The notes below the pieces were generated by a model, which had not been told where the DNA came from, searched no databases, and saw only the letters and a program-made list of their open reading frames with translations. 64,000 nt of DNA from CALZJC01 sp963781065 (GTDB lineage Bacteria > Acidobacteriota > Thermoanaerobaculia > Multivoradales > JAHEKO01): contig CAWAET010000019.1 of the NCBI GenBank assembly GCA_963781065.1, positions 21,271-85,270 of the forward strand, given 5' to 3'. Positions 37,190 through 46,348 of this stretch are shown piece after piece (position 1 is the first letter of the stretch; every line of letters starts with the position of its first letter). Made by a program: the position numbers and the translations under genes.

Positions 37190-37867
37190 ATGAGCATCTC
37201 CGCGCAGGATCTGACTCGATGGAGCTGGCAAGCGCTGATGGAAGGCAAGGCGGCGGAGGCCGAGATGATGCTGGATCAGGCCTTGGAGCTCGAGGGCGAC
37301 CACGTCGAAGCCCTGTACTACAAGGCACAGCTGCTGCGGAACACGGATCGCTTCGACGAAGCGCTCGGCCTGTTCGATCGCTGTCTGGAGCTGGTGCCAG
37401 CAGAGGCCGGGAAAACGGCCGAGATCCTCATCGACAAGGCACAGGCGCTGCTCGAGTGTGGCGAGCTTGCCGCAGCCGAGCGGTGCATCGACGAGGCCCA
37501 CCGCGCCAAGCCCCGGCTGGCGGTAATCTGGGTGCTCAAGGGGCGGATCGCGGCGCGCCGTGAAGACTACGCTGGCGCGGTCGAGCTCTTCGATCGCGCG
37601 CTCCGGCTCGAGCCCTCCGATCCTCGAACATGGGTGTACAAAGCCCGTGCCCTCTTGAGCTCCGGACAAGCCGACGGCGCCATCGATTGCGCCAAGAAGG
37701 CGACTGACCTCCAAAGTAACAGCACGATGGCCTGGCTGGTTCTCGCCGAGGCCTACGAGAAGAAGGGGAAACGACTCCGGGCGCGTCGAGCGCGTCGCAA
37801 AGCGAACCGCTCCGGCCCTCAGGGCTTGATCCAGGCCAGTCGCGGGCAACGGCCTGTCCCCCGCTAA
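37190..37867 (+). CDS. TPR-repeat protein
   Basis: A 225-residue cytoplasmic protein built of tetratricopeptide repeats: ALMEGKAAEAEMMLDQALEL, AQLLRNTDRFDEALGLFDRC, GRIAARREDYAGAVELFDRA and ARALLSSGQADGAIDCAKKA. The last 30 residues are highly basic (RLRARRARRKANRSG). A strong AAGGAGG site (37178-37184) ends six bases before the ATG. It begins 28 bases after the pentapeptide gene. A scaffold role is likely; no enzymatic motif is seen. Confidence 0.85.
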   Translation: MSISAQDLTRWSWQALMEGKAAEAEMMLDQALELEGDHVEALYYKAQLLRNTDRFDEALGLFDRCLELVPAEAGKTAEILIDKAQALLECGELAAAERCIDEAHRAKPRLAVIWVLKGRIAARREDYAGAVELFDRALRLEPSDPRTWVYKARALLSSGQADGAIDCAKKATDLQSNSTMAWLVLAEAYEKKGKRLRARRARRKANRSGPQGLIQASRGQRPVPR

Positions 37868-37911
37868 CGAGGAACGTCCCCCGCGGGCGGGCAATAAAGG
37901 GAGGCAAGAGA

Positions 37912-38568
37912 ATGAGTACTCAGGCCCAGAACAGCCGGGAGCTCTCGGCTCTCGGCGTCCAGTATCACCGCCAAGGTGACCTCAAGCGAGCTCGCGAAAC
38001 CCTGGAGAAAGGCCTCACAGTGGCGCGCGAGGCGGGCGAGACCACAGGAGAAGCCGCTTGCCTGGGAAACCTCGCCATCGTCTATCGTGATCTGAATCAT
38101 CTGGAACGGGCCGCCGGCGCCGGCCTACGTGCGATCGAGCTCCGCGAGAGACTCGACGACCCGGAGGGCGTCGCCATCAACTGCAGCAACCTGGCGACCG
38201 TGTACGCCGAGAAGGGCGACTGGCCCCTGGCCGAGCAGATGTTCAAGCGGGCGGCCCGTATCGACCGGGAAATAGACAACCAGGAAGGGCTGGCATCCGA
38301 GCTTCACAACATGGGGGCACTCGCGGCCAGCCGCGAAGATTGGACGACCGCCGTCGGTCGCTTCCGCGAAGCCCTGGCCGTCAACAAGCGCATCGATCGG
38401 ATCGATGGCATGGCCAGCAATCAGTTCATGCTGGGTCGTGCCTACAGCGAGCTCGGCAACCGACGCCGGAGCCGCAGAGCCTACAAGCGAGCCCGGAAGA
38501 TCTATCTCAAGGTACCCAATCCGCCGATGGTTCGACAGATCGATGAGCTTCTGTCAAGAACCCCCTGA
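37912..38568 (+). CDS. TPR-repeat protein, kinesin-light-chain-like
   Basis: A 218-residue protein of longer, about 40-residue repeats of the kinesin light chain/LGN type: LGVQYHRQGDLKRARETLEK, LGNLAIVYRDLNHLERAAGA, CSNLATVYAEKGDWPLAEQM and LHNMGALAASREDWTTAVGR. A GGGAGG site lies before the ATG. It follows the first TPR gene by 44 bases. The repeat class differs from that neighbour, so this is not a recent tandem copy. Probably protein-protein interaction; partner unknown. Confidence 0.85.
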   Translation: MSTQAQNSRELSALGVQYHRQGDLKRARETLEKGLTVAREAGETTGEAACLGNLAIVYRDLNHLERAAGAGLRAIELRERLDDPEGVAINCSNLATVYAEKGDWPLAEQMFKRAARIDREIDNQEGLASELHNMGALAASREDWTTAVGRFREALAVNKRIDRIDGMASNQFMLGRAYSELGNRRRSRRAYKRARKIYLKVPNPPMVRQIDELLSRTP

Positions 38569-38580
38569 CCGGAAGGACCC

Positions 38581-38712
38581 GTGGCCGTCACCGACGAAGA
38601 GCTGCCGCCGCTGTCGGACGACCTGGTTTGCGAAACGCTCGAGCGAGCGCGAGACCGCAGGGCCGCCGCGGTGTACCGCGTACTGGGCGTCGATCATCAG
38701 CTGCTGTTCTGA
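38581..38712 (+). CDS. Possible 43-residue small protein
   Basis: A GTG start 12 bases after the TPR stop, behind a GGAAGGA ribosome site (about 38571-38577), opens a 43-residue frame beginning AVTDEELPPLSDDLVCETLE and ending VYRVLGVDHQLLF. The composition is acidic at the start and basic in the middle (RARDRRAAA). I know no relative. The good ribosome site and spacing argue for translation, but a gene remnant is possible. Confidence 0.4.
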   Translation: MAVTDEELPPLSDDLVCETLERARDRRAAAVYRVLGVDHQLLF

Positions 38713-38726
38713 CGCCCTCCAGGCGT
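38712..38726. terminator. Short hairpin between the small frame and the SplB-like gene
   Basis: ACGCC, CTCCA, GGCGT forms a 5-bp stem in the 25-base convergent gap, beginning at the last base of the small frame. Weak as a terminator on its own; no T run. Confidence 0.2.
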
Positions 38727-38737
38727 TGCGCTCGGGG

Positions 38738-39997
38738 TCAGGCGAGGCAATGGCCGGCGAACGCCCGCTCGAACTCCGCGTTCGTCGCGTAGGCGCGGCC
38801 GAGGACCCGTTCCCAGATCGGCGCCGCCTCCATGCAGAGGTAGAAGAAGACCTCGGTGTGCCACGGAGCGAGGCTGTCGAAAAGGCCACCAAAGAGCTCC
38901 ACCTTGGTCTCGTCCGGATAGGTCAGCTTGCCGTGGTGGTCGGGCACCATGCGCATCTGCAGGATCTTGGTCTCGCCGCCGCGCCGCCGGATCTGGCGCA
39001 CAACCGGCTTGATGAAGGTCACCGCGCCCATCGAGACGAACAGCACCTCGCGAGGCGAGAAGGTCTCTAGAAGCCGCGCCGCGACCTCGGCGTACTCGTC
39101 GCGCCAGCCGTCGTAGAAGACCATCGGATGGAAGTGGAAGCCGACGCGCGACCCGTGGTCGGCCATACGGCGCGCGGCGGCCAGGCGGCGCTCGAGCGAA
39201 GCCGTGCCGTGCTCCTCGTTGCGGATCACCGTCTCGGGATTGAGCGACCAGCTGCAGACGACGTTGGCGGGAAGGTCGGAGCGGTCGAGCAGAGGGCGGA
39301 CGTTGTCCGACTTGGTCTTGAGCTCGAGCACCACGTTGGGGTGGCGGCGGGCAAAGCCCAGCAGAGCATCCAGAATGCCGTCGCGGTTGCCCCAGATCAG
39401 GGAGTCAGAAGCCTGGCCGGTGCCGATGTGGTAGAGGCGATCGGGATCGAGCTCGATGGCCTCGAGCTTCTCCGCGAGTCCGTTCTCGAGCTCGGCGACC
39501 TCGCCGTAGAAGGTCTGGATCGTGCAATAGCTGCAACCGAAGCTGCAGCCGCGCACCGCGTCGAGGGTACGCAGACCGCAACAGACCGTCTGCTCTGAAT
39601 ACGCGGCGCAGAGACCGAAGACCTCGGCCCCGGTTTCGCGGCGCTCGAGGCGCACGCGGCGGCGGGGCGGGGCCCCGAGCCCGTCGGCGGGGTACTTCTT
39701 CGCGGTCGCCGCAAGCTGCCGCATATGCTGGTCGAGCCGGCGCAGAAGCGCCTTCTTGTGCTCGCGGCCCCTGCCCCCGACTTCGCCTTCAGCGCGGCGC
39801 CACCAGGCGCCCAGTGGCTCCTCGCGCCACATCTCCAGATCGCGGGCAGCCTCGGCCACCAGACGCAGCTCCTGAAACGTGAAGCGCTGGGCAAGCGCCG
39901 CCGCGCGGACGAACTCCTGGTTCTCGGAGTCGAGGTACGGCAGCAGGGTGTTCGGTTCCAGACGGCGAAGCTTGTCAGCATAGGTGGCGTCGCGCAT
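38738..39997 (-). CDS. SplB-like radical SAM protein
   Basis: An intact 419-residue protein related to spore photoproduct lyase. The 4Fe-4S motif is GCSFGCSYCTIQ (Cys 151, 155 and 158, spaced CxxxCxxC). Downstream are LYHIGTGQASDSLIWGN, VVCSWSLNPETVIRNEEHGT and RVGFHFHPMVFYDGWRDEY, as in SplB-type DNA lyases. Extra cysteines (VCCGLRT) precede the cluster. Non-sporulating bacteria carry such proteins with uncertain roles, so DNA repair is only one possibility. A TAGACT box lies 18 bases before the ATG. Confidence 0.82.
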   Translation of the reverse strand: MRDATYADKLRRLEPNTLLPYLDSENQEFVRAAALAQRFTFQELRLVAEAARDLEMWREEPLGAWWRRAEGEVGGRGREHKKALLRRLDQHMRQLAATAKKYPADGLGAPPRRRVRLERRETGAEVFGLCAAYSEQTVCCGLRTLDAVRGCSFGCSYCTIQTFYGEVAELENGLAEKLEAIELDPDRLYHIGTGQASDSLIWGNRDGILDALLGFARRHPNVVLELKTKSDNVRPLLDRSDLPANVVCSWSLNPETVIRNEEHGTASLERRLAAARRMADHGSRVGFHFHPMVFYDGWRDEYAEVAARLLETFSPREVLFVSMGAVTFIKPVVRQIRRRGGETKILQMRMVPDHHGKLTYPDETKVELFGGLFDSLAPWHTEVFFYLCMEAAPIWERVLGRAYATNAEFERAFAGHCLA

Positions 39998-40045
39998 GTC
40001 GGCTCCGGCGGTGGAAGTCTACTCATGCGCAGCGGGGCGTGAACC

Positions 40046-40218
40046 TCATCGAGGAACTCGGACGCTGCGTTCGGGTCGGCCGGCGCGCTCGAGCAGCCCG
40101 GCCTGGCAGACGGCCTCTACGCCCCGATGTTCGGGCCCGCGCTCGACGGTGACGGCGTGGTAGGAGACCTCGGCGTCTTTCAGCGTCCCGAGGCTTTCGA
40201 CCCCGTGCTGGCGTCAAG
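40046..40218 (-). pseudogene. Possible 5'-truncated coding fragment on the minus strand
   Basis: Reading from about 40218 down to a TGA at 40046-40048 gives an open frame without a start codon: GVESLGTLKDAEVSYHAVTV, then RGPEHRGVEAVCQAGLLERA. Third positions are strongly G/C like real genes here. It stops being readable close to where the universal stress domain on the other strand also loses its N-terminus. No family recognised; chance remains possible. Confidence 0.25.
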
Positions 40219-40221
40219 CTG

Positions 40222-40632
40222 GTGGAATTGTCGCCCGAATCGACGGAAGGCCCGTGGCTGACGGTCGCCGGCCAGCCCGAGCTCGAAGAGCCGGTCTTGA
40301 CCTCCCGAGCTCAGGACCTCGAGGAGATGGCGGCGCCCCTCAGGGAGCGCGGCGTGCCGGTCGAGGTCGAGGTCACCACCGGCAGTGCCTTCGTCGAGCT
40401 GATCCGCCGCGTCGTCGAAGGTGGTCACGACCTGGTCATCAAGACCGCGCAGAACTTCGACAGCCCGCTCGGCGGACTGCTGGGCACCACGGCGCTTCAC
40501 CTGATGCGAAAATGCCCGGTGCCGGTGTGGGTCATCAAGCCGCCGACCTCGGAGCGCAGTGGAATCCGCCATCATGAGGCTTCAACCGCAAACGGCCCCC
40601 CACTGCCGCAAGGACGGCGAAGGGAGGCGCGA
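40222..40632 (+). pseudogene. Universal stress protein domain, N-terminally truncated, in frame with mrpA
   Basis: About 137 codons matching the C-terminal two thirds of a USP: DLEEMAAPLRERGVPVEVEV, IRRVVEGGHDLVIKTAQNFD, and GGLLGTTALHLMRKCPVPVW ending VIKPP. The first beta-strand and helix (about 35 residues) are missing; only AGVKLVELSPES resembles the strand end. No stop codon separates it from mrpA, although mrpA has its own strong ribosome site. It may be a real fusion, a broken gene or an artefact of a lost base. Confidence 0.55.
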
Positions 40633-43420
40633 GTGATCGACTGGACCACGGTCTGGGCCACGCTCCTGGTCTTCGCGCCGGCGCTGGCCGCGGCGGTCGT
40701 TCTCCTGGGCCGTCTGGCGGCGAAGCCGGCGGCGGCCTGGGGCGTGGGCGCCTCGGCGCTCTCGCTGGCCGCGGCGGCGGGCCTGCTGTGGCAGCGCTCG
40801 ACGGGAGTGGCGACCGTCTGGACCGGCACTCCCGCGCTCCCAGTCGACGTGAGCTGGCGCCTCGAAGTGTCGACCCTGGCTCTGGCCGTCATGGTGGCCG
40901 CGATCGGGCTGCTGGTCCTGCACTACTCCGGCAACTACTTCCACGGCGGCCGCCAGACCGGCAGGACCATCGCCCTGCTCGCCGCCTTCCAGTCGGCCAT
41001 GCTGGGTCTGATCCTGGCCGACAACCTGCTGCTTCTCTACGTCTTCTGGGAACTGACCGGGCTCTGCTCCTTCTTTCTGATCAGCAGCGACCGTTCCAAG
41101 GGCGAGGCCGGCCTGCGCGCGGCGAGCCACGCCCTCCTGGTCACCGTGGCGGGCGGCCTGTCGATGCTCGTCGCCCTGCTCTACCTGATCGGGCAGACGG
41201 GCACCGCCAGCCTCACGGCGTTGCTCGCTTTCGATCTCGAACCCTCGGTCCAGACCCTCGCTCTCGCCCTGATCCTGCCCGCCGTGCTGACCAAGAGCGC
41301 GCAGGTGCCGACGCACTTCTGGCTGCCGGGCGCGATGGCGGCGCCGACTCCGGTGTCGGCCTATCTCCATTCGGCGACCATGGTCAAGGCGGGCGTCATC
41401 CTGCTGCTCTTCTTCTACCCGATCCTCGGAGGATCGCCTCTGTGGACCTGGGCTCTGCTGCCGTTGGGAGCCGCCACGTGTATCTGGGGAAGCGCCCGGG
41501 CACTGGCCCAGACCGACATCAAACTGCTGATGGCGTGGTCCACGGTTTCACAGCTGGGTCTGATCACCCTGACCATCGGGTTGGGAACCGACGTCGCGAT
41601 CCGGGCGGCGACCCTGCACGTCTTCGCCCACGCCGTCTTCAAGGCGGGACTCTTCCTGACCGTTGGAGGAGTGGACCACGCGGCCCAAACCCGCTCGCTC
41701 CACAAACTGGGCGGGCTGTGGCGCCGGACGCCGCTGCTGGCGTTGGCAGCGGCTGTCCTGGCCGGGTCGATGGCCGGGATTCCGCCGCTCGCCGGGTTCC
41801 TTTCCAAGGAGCTGATCCTCAAGAAGGCGATGATGACCGACCTCTGGATCCACGCGCTGGCGATCGGCGCCATTGTGCTGGGATCGGTGGGAACGGTCGC
41901 CTATTCGAGCCGCTTCTTTTTCGAGGTCTTCACCGGCAAGCCGCGGAGCGAAGGTGCCCGCCAGGCCGGAGGCCCCTCCGCCGGGGCTCCTGCTCGCACC
42001 GCTCGTCCTCGCCGCGGTGACGTTGCTGGCGGGCCCGGCGGCGCCCTGGGTCGATCGAGTGTTCCTCGAGCCCGTCGCCTTCTCGATGGTCGGCGGATCT
42101 CTCGAGGTCAAGCCCCTGTCGCTCTGGTACGGCATCAATGCGGCGCTTCTGCTGAGCGTCGCCATCGTGTCGACCGGCTACCTTGCGGACCGCTTGCTGG
42201 GCCTTCGGTTCTTGAGCGAGCAGACCACCCGGTGGTGGCACGGCCCCGAGCTGTTCGAGGCGCTGATGCGGCGCTCGCAGAGATTCGGCCGGGCCGTCGC
42301 CCGCGCGCTGGCCGGCGGGTCGCCGAGGGTCTACCTGGCCGTCGCCATCGCCTGCGGCTTTCTTCCCTGCCTGGTCCTGCTGCCCGGGCTGGCGGGCATC
42401 GACTGGCTCGCGGCGGAGCCGGCCGGCGCAACGGTAGTGGCCATCCTGGCCCTCCTGCTGGCCTTGCTGGTGGCCGCCACCCGGCCGCTGCCCCGGGTCT
42501 TGCTCCTGACCGCCATCGGATTCGCGGTCGCGATGCTGTTCCGACTCGCCAACGGGCCGGACCTGATGCTCACGCAGCTGCTGGTCGAGGTGCTGGTCAC
42601 CATCTTCTTCGCTCTCGCGCTCTGGGCTCTACCCACCCGACTTCGAGCGGCCGAGAGCGAGCGCGAGCCGCCCAGGCGTTGGGGGCGAGCTCTACTGGCC
42701 ACGGCAGCCGGCCTCGGCGGGGCATCCTGGGTCGCCGCCCTGTCGCGCAGCGAGCCTGACACGGCCGTGGCCACCTACGTCCGTGAAGTGGCTCCGGCGA
42801 TCGCCAAGGGCGACAATCTCGTCAACGTCGTCCTGACCGACGTGCGTTCCGTGGACACCCTGATGGAGACCGTCGTCGTGGTGCTCGGAACGCTGGGTGT
42901 GGTCGCCCTTCTCGAGGGGCGAGAGCGCGCCGACCGGGGGCGCCGCGACGACAGCGGCGCCAAGGCCGCCGCGCCACCGGCCCGGGGGCTGCTCCCCGGA
43001 CTGGCCAAAGCCATCCTCCCGGTCGGGGTCCTGTTCGCGCTGATCCTCCTGGTCAAGGGGCACAACGACCCGGGGGGCGGCTTCGTCGCGGGCCTGAGCC
43101 TGGCGGTGACCGCCATGCTCGGTCTGGCCGCGTTCGGTCCTTCCCGTTTCGGACGGCGGCTGAAGGTGTCGCTCTCCGGCGTCGGGATCCTCGGGGCCGC
43201 GACGATGTTGGCCAGCGGCGCGCTCGGCTGGGTCGCCGGTCGGCCGTTCCTGACGCAGCTTCATGGCGAGATCGCGGTTTTCGGCCTGTCGCTGCCTCTG
43301 CACACGACGATGATCTTCGATGTCGGCGTCATGCTGGCCGTTGCCGGTGGCATCGGTGCCGCGGGATCGGCCTTCTGGACGACGGCGGCCGGACGCTCGG
43401 ACCGGGGAGGCCGCCCTTGA
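40633..43420 (+). CDS. mrpA: Mrp antiporter subunit A with fused MnhB domain (one frameshift)
   Basis: Large NuoL-like subunit of the Mrp multi-subunit Na+/H+ antiporter, with the MrpB domain fused at its C-terminus. A GTG behind GAAGGGAGG starts VIDWTTVWATLLVFAPAL. The proton-channel core shows LLYVFWELTGLCSFFLISSD, KSAQVPTHFWLPGAMAAPTP and AHAVFKAGLFLTVGGVDHAA. After a slip near 41955 come the DUF4040 segment (GPDLMLTQLLVEVLVTIFFA) and the MrpB part (ILLVKGHNDPGGGFVAGLSL). The stop overlaps the mrpC TTG (TTGA). It maintains cytoplasmic pH and sodium balance. Confidence 0.92.
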
Positions 43421-43812
43421 CCCCGGTGCTCGCACTTGCGGTTGGCCTGCTCGCGGCCGTCGGGGTCTACCTGCTGCTGGCGCGCCGAGTCCTTCCGGTG
43501 ATTCTCGGGCTCTCGCTACTGGCTCATGCGGCCAACCTCGTGGTGCTCGCGGGCGGTGATCGGGGGGAGAACGCGCCGATCGTCGTGGACGGCGTCGAGC
43601 GGGCGCTGCTGGCGGATCCGGTGCCGCAGGCCCTGGTGCTGACCGCGATCGTGATCTCCATGGCGGTCACCCTCTACCTCCTGGCTACCTTTGCCGTGCG
43701 CGCCCGCGTCCTGGGCACGGACGAGGTCGGCCCGGCGCTATCGAGCGATGCCGATCGCGACCAGGAAGCGGTCCGCGCCGAGCTCGCCGGCGCCGGCAGG
43801 AGAGACGCATGA
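43417..43812 (+). CDS. mrpC: Mrp antiporter subunit C
   Basis: NuoK-like subunit of 131 residues. The TTG at 43417 overlaps the mrpA stop. Three helices are visible: LALAVGLLAAVGVYLLLARR, VILGLSLLAHAANLVVLAGG and VLTAIVISMAVTLYLLATFA, with the DPVPQALVLTAIVI motif diagnostic for MrpC. Its stop overlaps the mrpD ATG. Confidence 0.95.
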   Translation: MTPVLALAVGLLAAVGVYLLLARRVLPVILGLSLLAHAANLVVLAGGDRGENAPIVVDGVERALLADPVPQALVLTAIVISMAVTLYLLATFAVRARVLGTDEVGPALSSDADRDQEAVRAELAGAGRRDA

Positions 43813-45306
43813 GCGGATTGCCGGCCCTGGTCTGGCTGCTGCCCGGAGCCACGGGTCTCGGTCTCTGGCTGGTGCCTCGGGGCTCGGCCTGGCTGCTGCC
43901 TCTGGCGCGGCTCTTGGCGTTGGTGCAGCTCGCGGTCACCCTCGCGCTCTTCCGTGCCGCCGCCAGCGGCGAGATTCTGGTCTACACATTCGGTGGCTGG
44001 CCCGCACCCTTCGGCATTGTTCTCGCTGCCGACCGCATGTCCGGCCTCTTCGCGCTTCTCCTGGCGCTCTTGCTGTCGGTCACGGTATGGGTGCTGCGGC
44101 CCGCGGCGCATGGCGCGCGGTCGGTGGAGCGCGCGCTGCCTTTGCTCTTTCTGCTCTGCTTCGGTCTGAACGGAGCGTTTCTGACCGGCGACCTGTTCAA
44201 CCTGTTCGTCGCCTTCGAGGTCGCCCTGCTGGCGTCCTATCTGCTCATCCACGTCCCGGGCACGGAGCGGTCGCTGGGCGCCGCCTTCCCCAACGTGGCG
44301 ATCAACCTGCTGGCCTCGCTCTTCTTCTTTATCGGCGTAGGGCTGCTGTACGGGCAGTACGGCACGCTGAACCTCGGCCACCTCGCCCAGGCGATCGCCG
44401 GCGGGTCGACCCGACAGCTTGACCGTCGTCGCCTGCGGCCTGCTGGCTGTCGCCTTCGGCATCAAGGCCGGCCTGGTGCCGCTGCTGTTCTGGCTGCCGG
44501 CGACCTACCCGACCCTCTCCGGACCGGTGGCCGCCCTGTTCGCCGGCATGATGACCAAACTGGGCGTCTTCGCGTTGTTGCGGACCGTGCCGTTGCTGAT
44601 GCCCGCAACCCCGATTCCCGGCCTGCTGGTATGGGTCGGTGTCGGGTCGGCCCTGCTGGGAGTCCTGGCGGCGCTGTCCGAGTATGAGATACGTCGTCTG
44701 CTGGGGTTTCACATCGTCTCTCAGGTGGGCTACATGGTCCTCGGCCTGGGGCTTCTGACCACCAGCGCGCTCGCGGCCGCGATCTTCTATCTCACCCACC
44801 ACATCGTGGTGAAAGCCGTTCTCTTCTTTGTCGCCGACGAGCTCGAGCGGCGCAGCGGCACGCGGGACCTCCGATCGATGCTGCCCGAACGAGCCCGGGC
44901 AGGAGGTCTGGCCCTGATCTTCCTGCTGGCCGCGCTCTCGCTGGCGGGCATCCCCCCGCTGTCGGGGTTCTTTGCCAAGGTCGGCCTGTTTCGCGCGACG
45001 CTCGAAGCCGAGTCCTGGTGGGCGCTGGGCGCGCTGGCGATCGCCTCCTTCTTCACCCTCGCCAGCATGCTGAAGGTGTGGCGCCTTGCCTTCTTCGGCG
45101 ATCGGCCCGCCAGCCGGCCCGCGAAGCCGGGGCTCGTACCCGTATGGCTGCTGGTGGGGGCCTCGGTCGCTCTCGCGGTGGTGGCGGGACCGACCTACGA
45201 GTTCGCCGAGGCGACAGCCAGACAGCTACTGGATGTCGAGGCGTACAGCGACGCGGTCCTGTCGGGCGGTGGAGCTGTCGGCGCGGCGGAGGCTCCGAGA
45301 CCATGA
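43809..45306 (+). CDS. mrpD: Mrp antiporter subunit D (one frameshift)
   Basis: NuoN/NuoM-like proton-pumping subunit of about 498 residues. The N-terminal half has AAHGARSVERALPLLFLLCF, then GDLFNLFVAFEVALLASYLL and NVAINLLASLFFFIGVGLLY; after a slip near 44410 the rest follows with FGIKAGLVPLLFWLPATYPT, the LGFHIVSQVGYMVLGLGLL block and YLTHHIVVKAVLFFVADELE. ATG 43809 overlaps the mrpC stop and the TGA overlaps mrpE (ATGA). Confidence 0.94.
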
Positions 45307-45683
45307 CGCCGGACCCGGGCACTTCGAGTCGAGGCAGCCGATCGCTCCCGAGCCGCTGGTTCCGGCGAGCGGTTCTGGGGCTCGAGCTGCTGGCGCGCTT
45401 CAGCCTCGAGCTACTGATCGCCAACCTGGATCAGGCCCGCCTGGTTCTGGGCCGGCCGCTCGAGGTCCGCCCACGCTGGATCCGGTTCGAGACCCGCCTG
45501 CGGTCCGACACCGCGCGTACCGTTCTCGGCGCTCTCATCTCGCTGACCCCCGGCACCTTGACCTGCGATCTGCAAGGCGAGACCCTGTTGATCCATGCCC
45601 TGAACGCGACCTCCGACGAGGAAGCCGTGGCACGGATTCGTCGGCACTTCGAATCGCTGCTGGCTCGGATGGAGGTGGCCTGA
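45303..45683 (+). CDS. mrpE: Mrp antiporter subunit E
   Basis: A 126-residue subunit. It starts at an ATG overlapping the mrpD stop and contains LARFSLELLIANLDQARLVL, GLIS-like ALISLTPGTLTCDLQGETLL and IHALNATSDEEAVARIRRHF, which match MnhE/MrpE. The N-terminal 20 residues are Ser/Arg-rich and lack the first helix seen in longer members. The last base of its stop is the first base of mrpF. Confidence 0.93.
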   Translation: MTPDPGTSSRGSRSLPSRWFRRAVLGLELLARFSLELLIANLDQARLVLGRPLEVRPRWIRFETRLRSDTARTVLGALISLTPGTLTCDLQGETLLIHALNATSDEEAVARIRRHFESLLARMEVA

Positions 45684-45949
45684 TGGGCGCGCTCGCCACC
45701 GCCAGTCTGCTCATCATGATCGTCGCCCTCCTGCTGAACGGAGTCCGACTCGTCCGGGGTCCCAGCGACTTCGATCGGTTGCTGGCCGCCGAGACGGTCG
45801 CCCTCGGACTGGTCGGCCTGCTGATGCTGCAGATCGCCCAGGTGGACGACCGGTTCTACGTCGACGCGGCCCTGGGGCTGGCCCTGTTCTCCTTCGTCGG
45901 CACCGTGGTGCTGGCGAAGTACCTGGCCCGTGGAGGCGATGATGACTGA
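45683..45949 (+). CDS. mrpF: Mrp antiporter subunit F
   Basis: An 88-residue membrane subunit with three helices: ASLLIMIVALLLNGVRLVRG, ETVALGLVGLLMLQIAQVDD and DAALGLALFSFVGTVVLAKY. The GPSDFDRLLA motif after the first helix is the MrpF hallmark. It overlaps both mrpE (TGATG) and mrpG, so the subunits are translated as a coupled set. Confidence 0.95.
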   Translation: MGALATASLLIMIVALLLNGVRLVRGPSDFDRLLAAETVALGLVGLLMLQIAQVDDRFYVDAALGLALFSFVGTVVLAKYLARGGDDD

Positions 45950-46298
45950 GGCGGGAACGGGTCTCATCGTGCTGCTGGCCGAGGTCCTGACGCTGCTCGG
46001 GGCTCTGTTCTTTCTGATTTCGGCGGTTGGCCTGTTGCGGCTACCGGACTTCTTCTGCCGTGTTCACGCGCCCACCAAAGCGGCAACGCTGGGCGTCGTC
46101 CTGCTGGGGCTGGGAGCGGTCCTGCGAAGTCTGGCGAACGGCGACCTCCTGTGGCTCGAAGAGCTGGCGATCCTGATCTTCCTGTTCCTCACCATCCCGG
46201 TCAGCTCGCAGGTGCTGGCCAAGGCCGCACGCCGGCGAGGCGTCGCCCAGACGGCGAAGACCAGCGAGAAGGACCGGGGCGCAGCTCGTGATGAGTGA
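45939..46298 (+). CDS. mrpG: Mrp antiporter subunit G
   Basis: A subunit of about 119 residues, last of the Mrp operon. It has the first helix LIVLLAEVLTLLGALFFLIS, the signature VGLLRLPDFFCRVHAPTKAA and the third helix EELAILIFLFLTIPVSSQVL. Two adjacent ATG codons (45939, 45942) both overlap the mrpF stop. The cytoplasmic tail is basic. With A/B, C, D, E and F present, the complex looks complete. Confidence 0.95.
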   Translation: MMTEAGTGLIVLLAEVLTLLGALFFLISAVGLLRLPDFFCRVHAPTKAATLGVVLLGLGAVLRSLANGDLLWLEELAILIFLFLTIPVSSQVLAKAARRRGVAQTAKTSEKDRGAARDE

Positions 46299-46348
46299 CC
46301 TGGTCGCCGGGCTGGCGAGCTCCGGTCTCGCGCCTCGAGGGAGGCCCG

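Noticed and set aside
39998..40221. N-terminal part of the universal stress protein on the plus strand
   Set aside because: All three frames were read; none gives the expected first strand and helix, so the domain is truncated or rearranged, not merely frameshifted.
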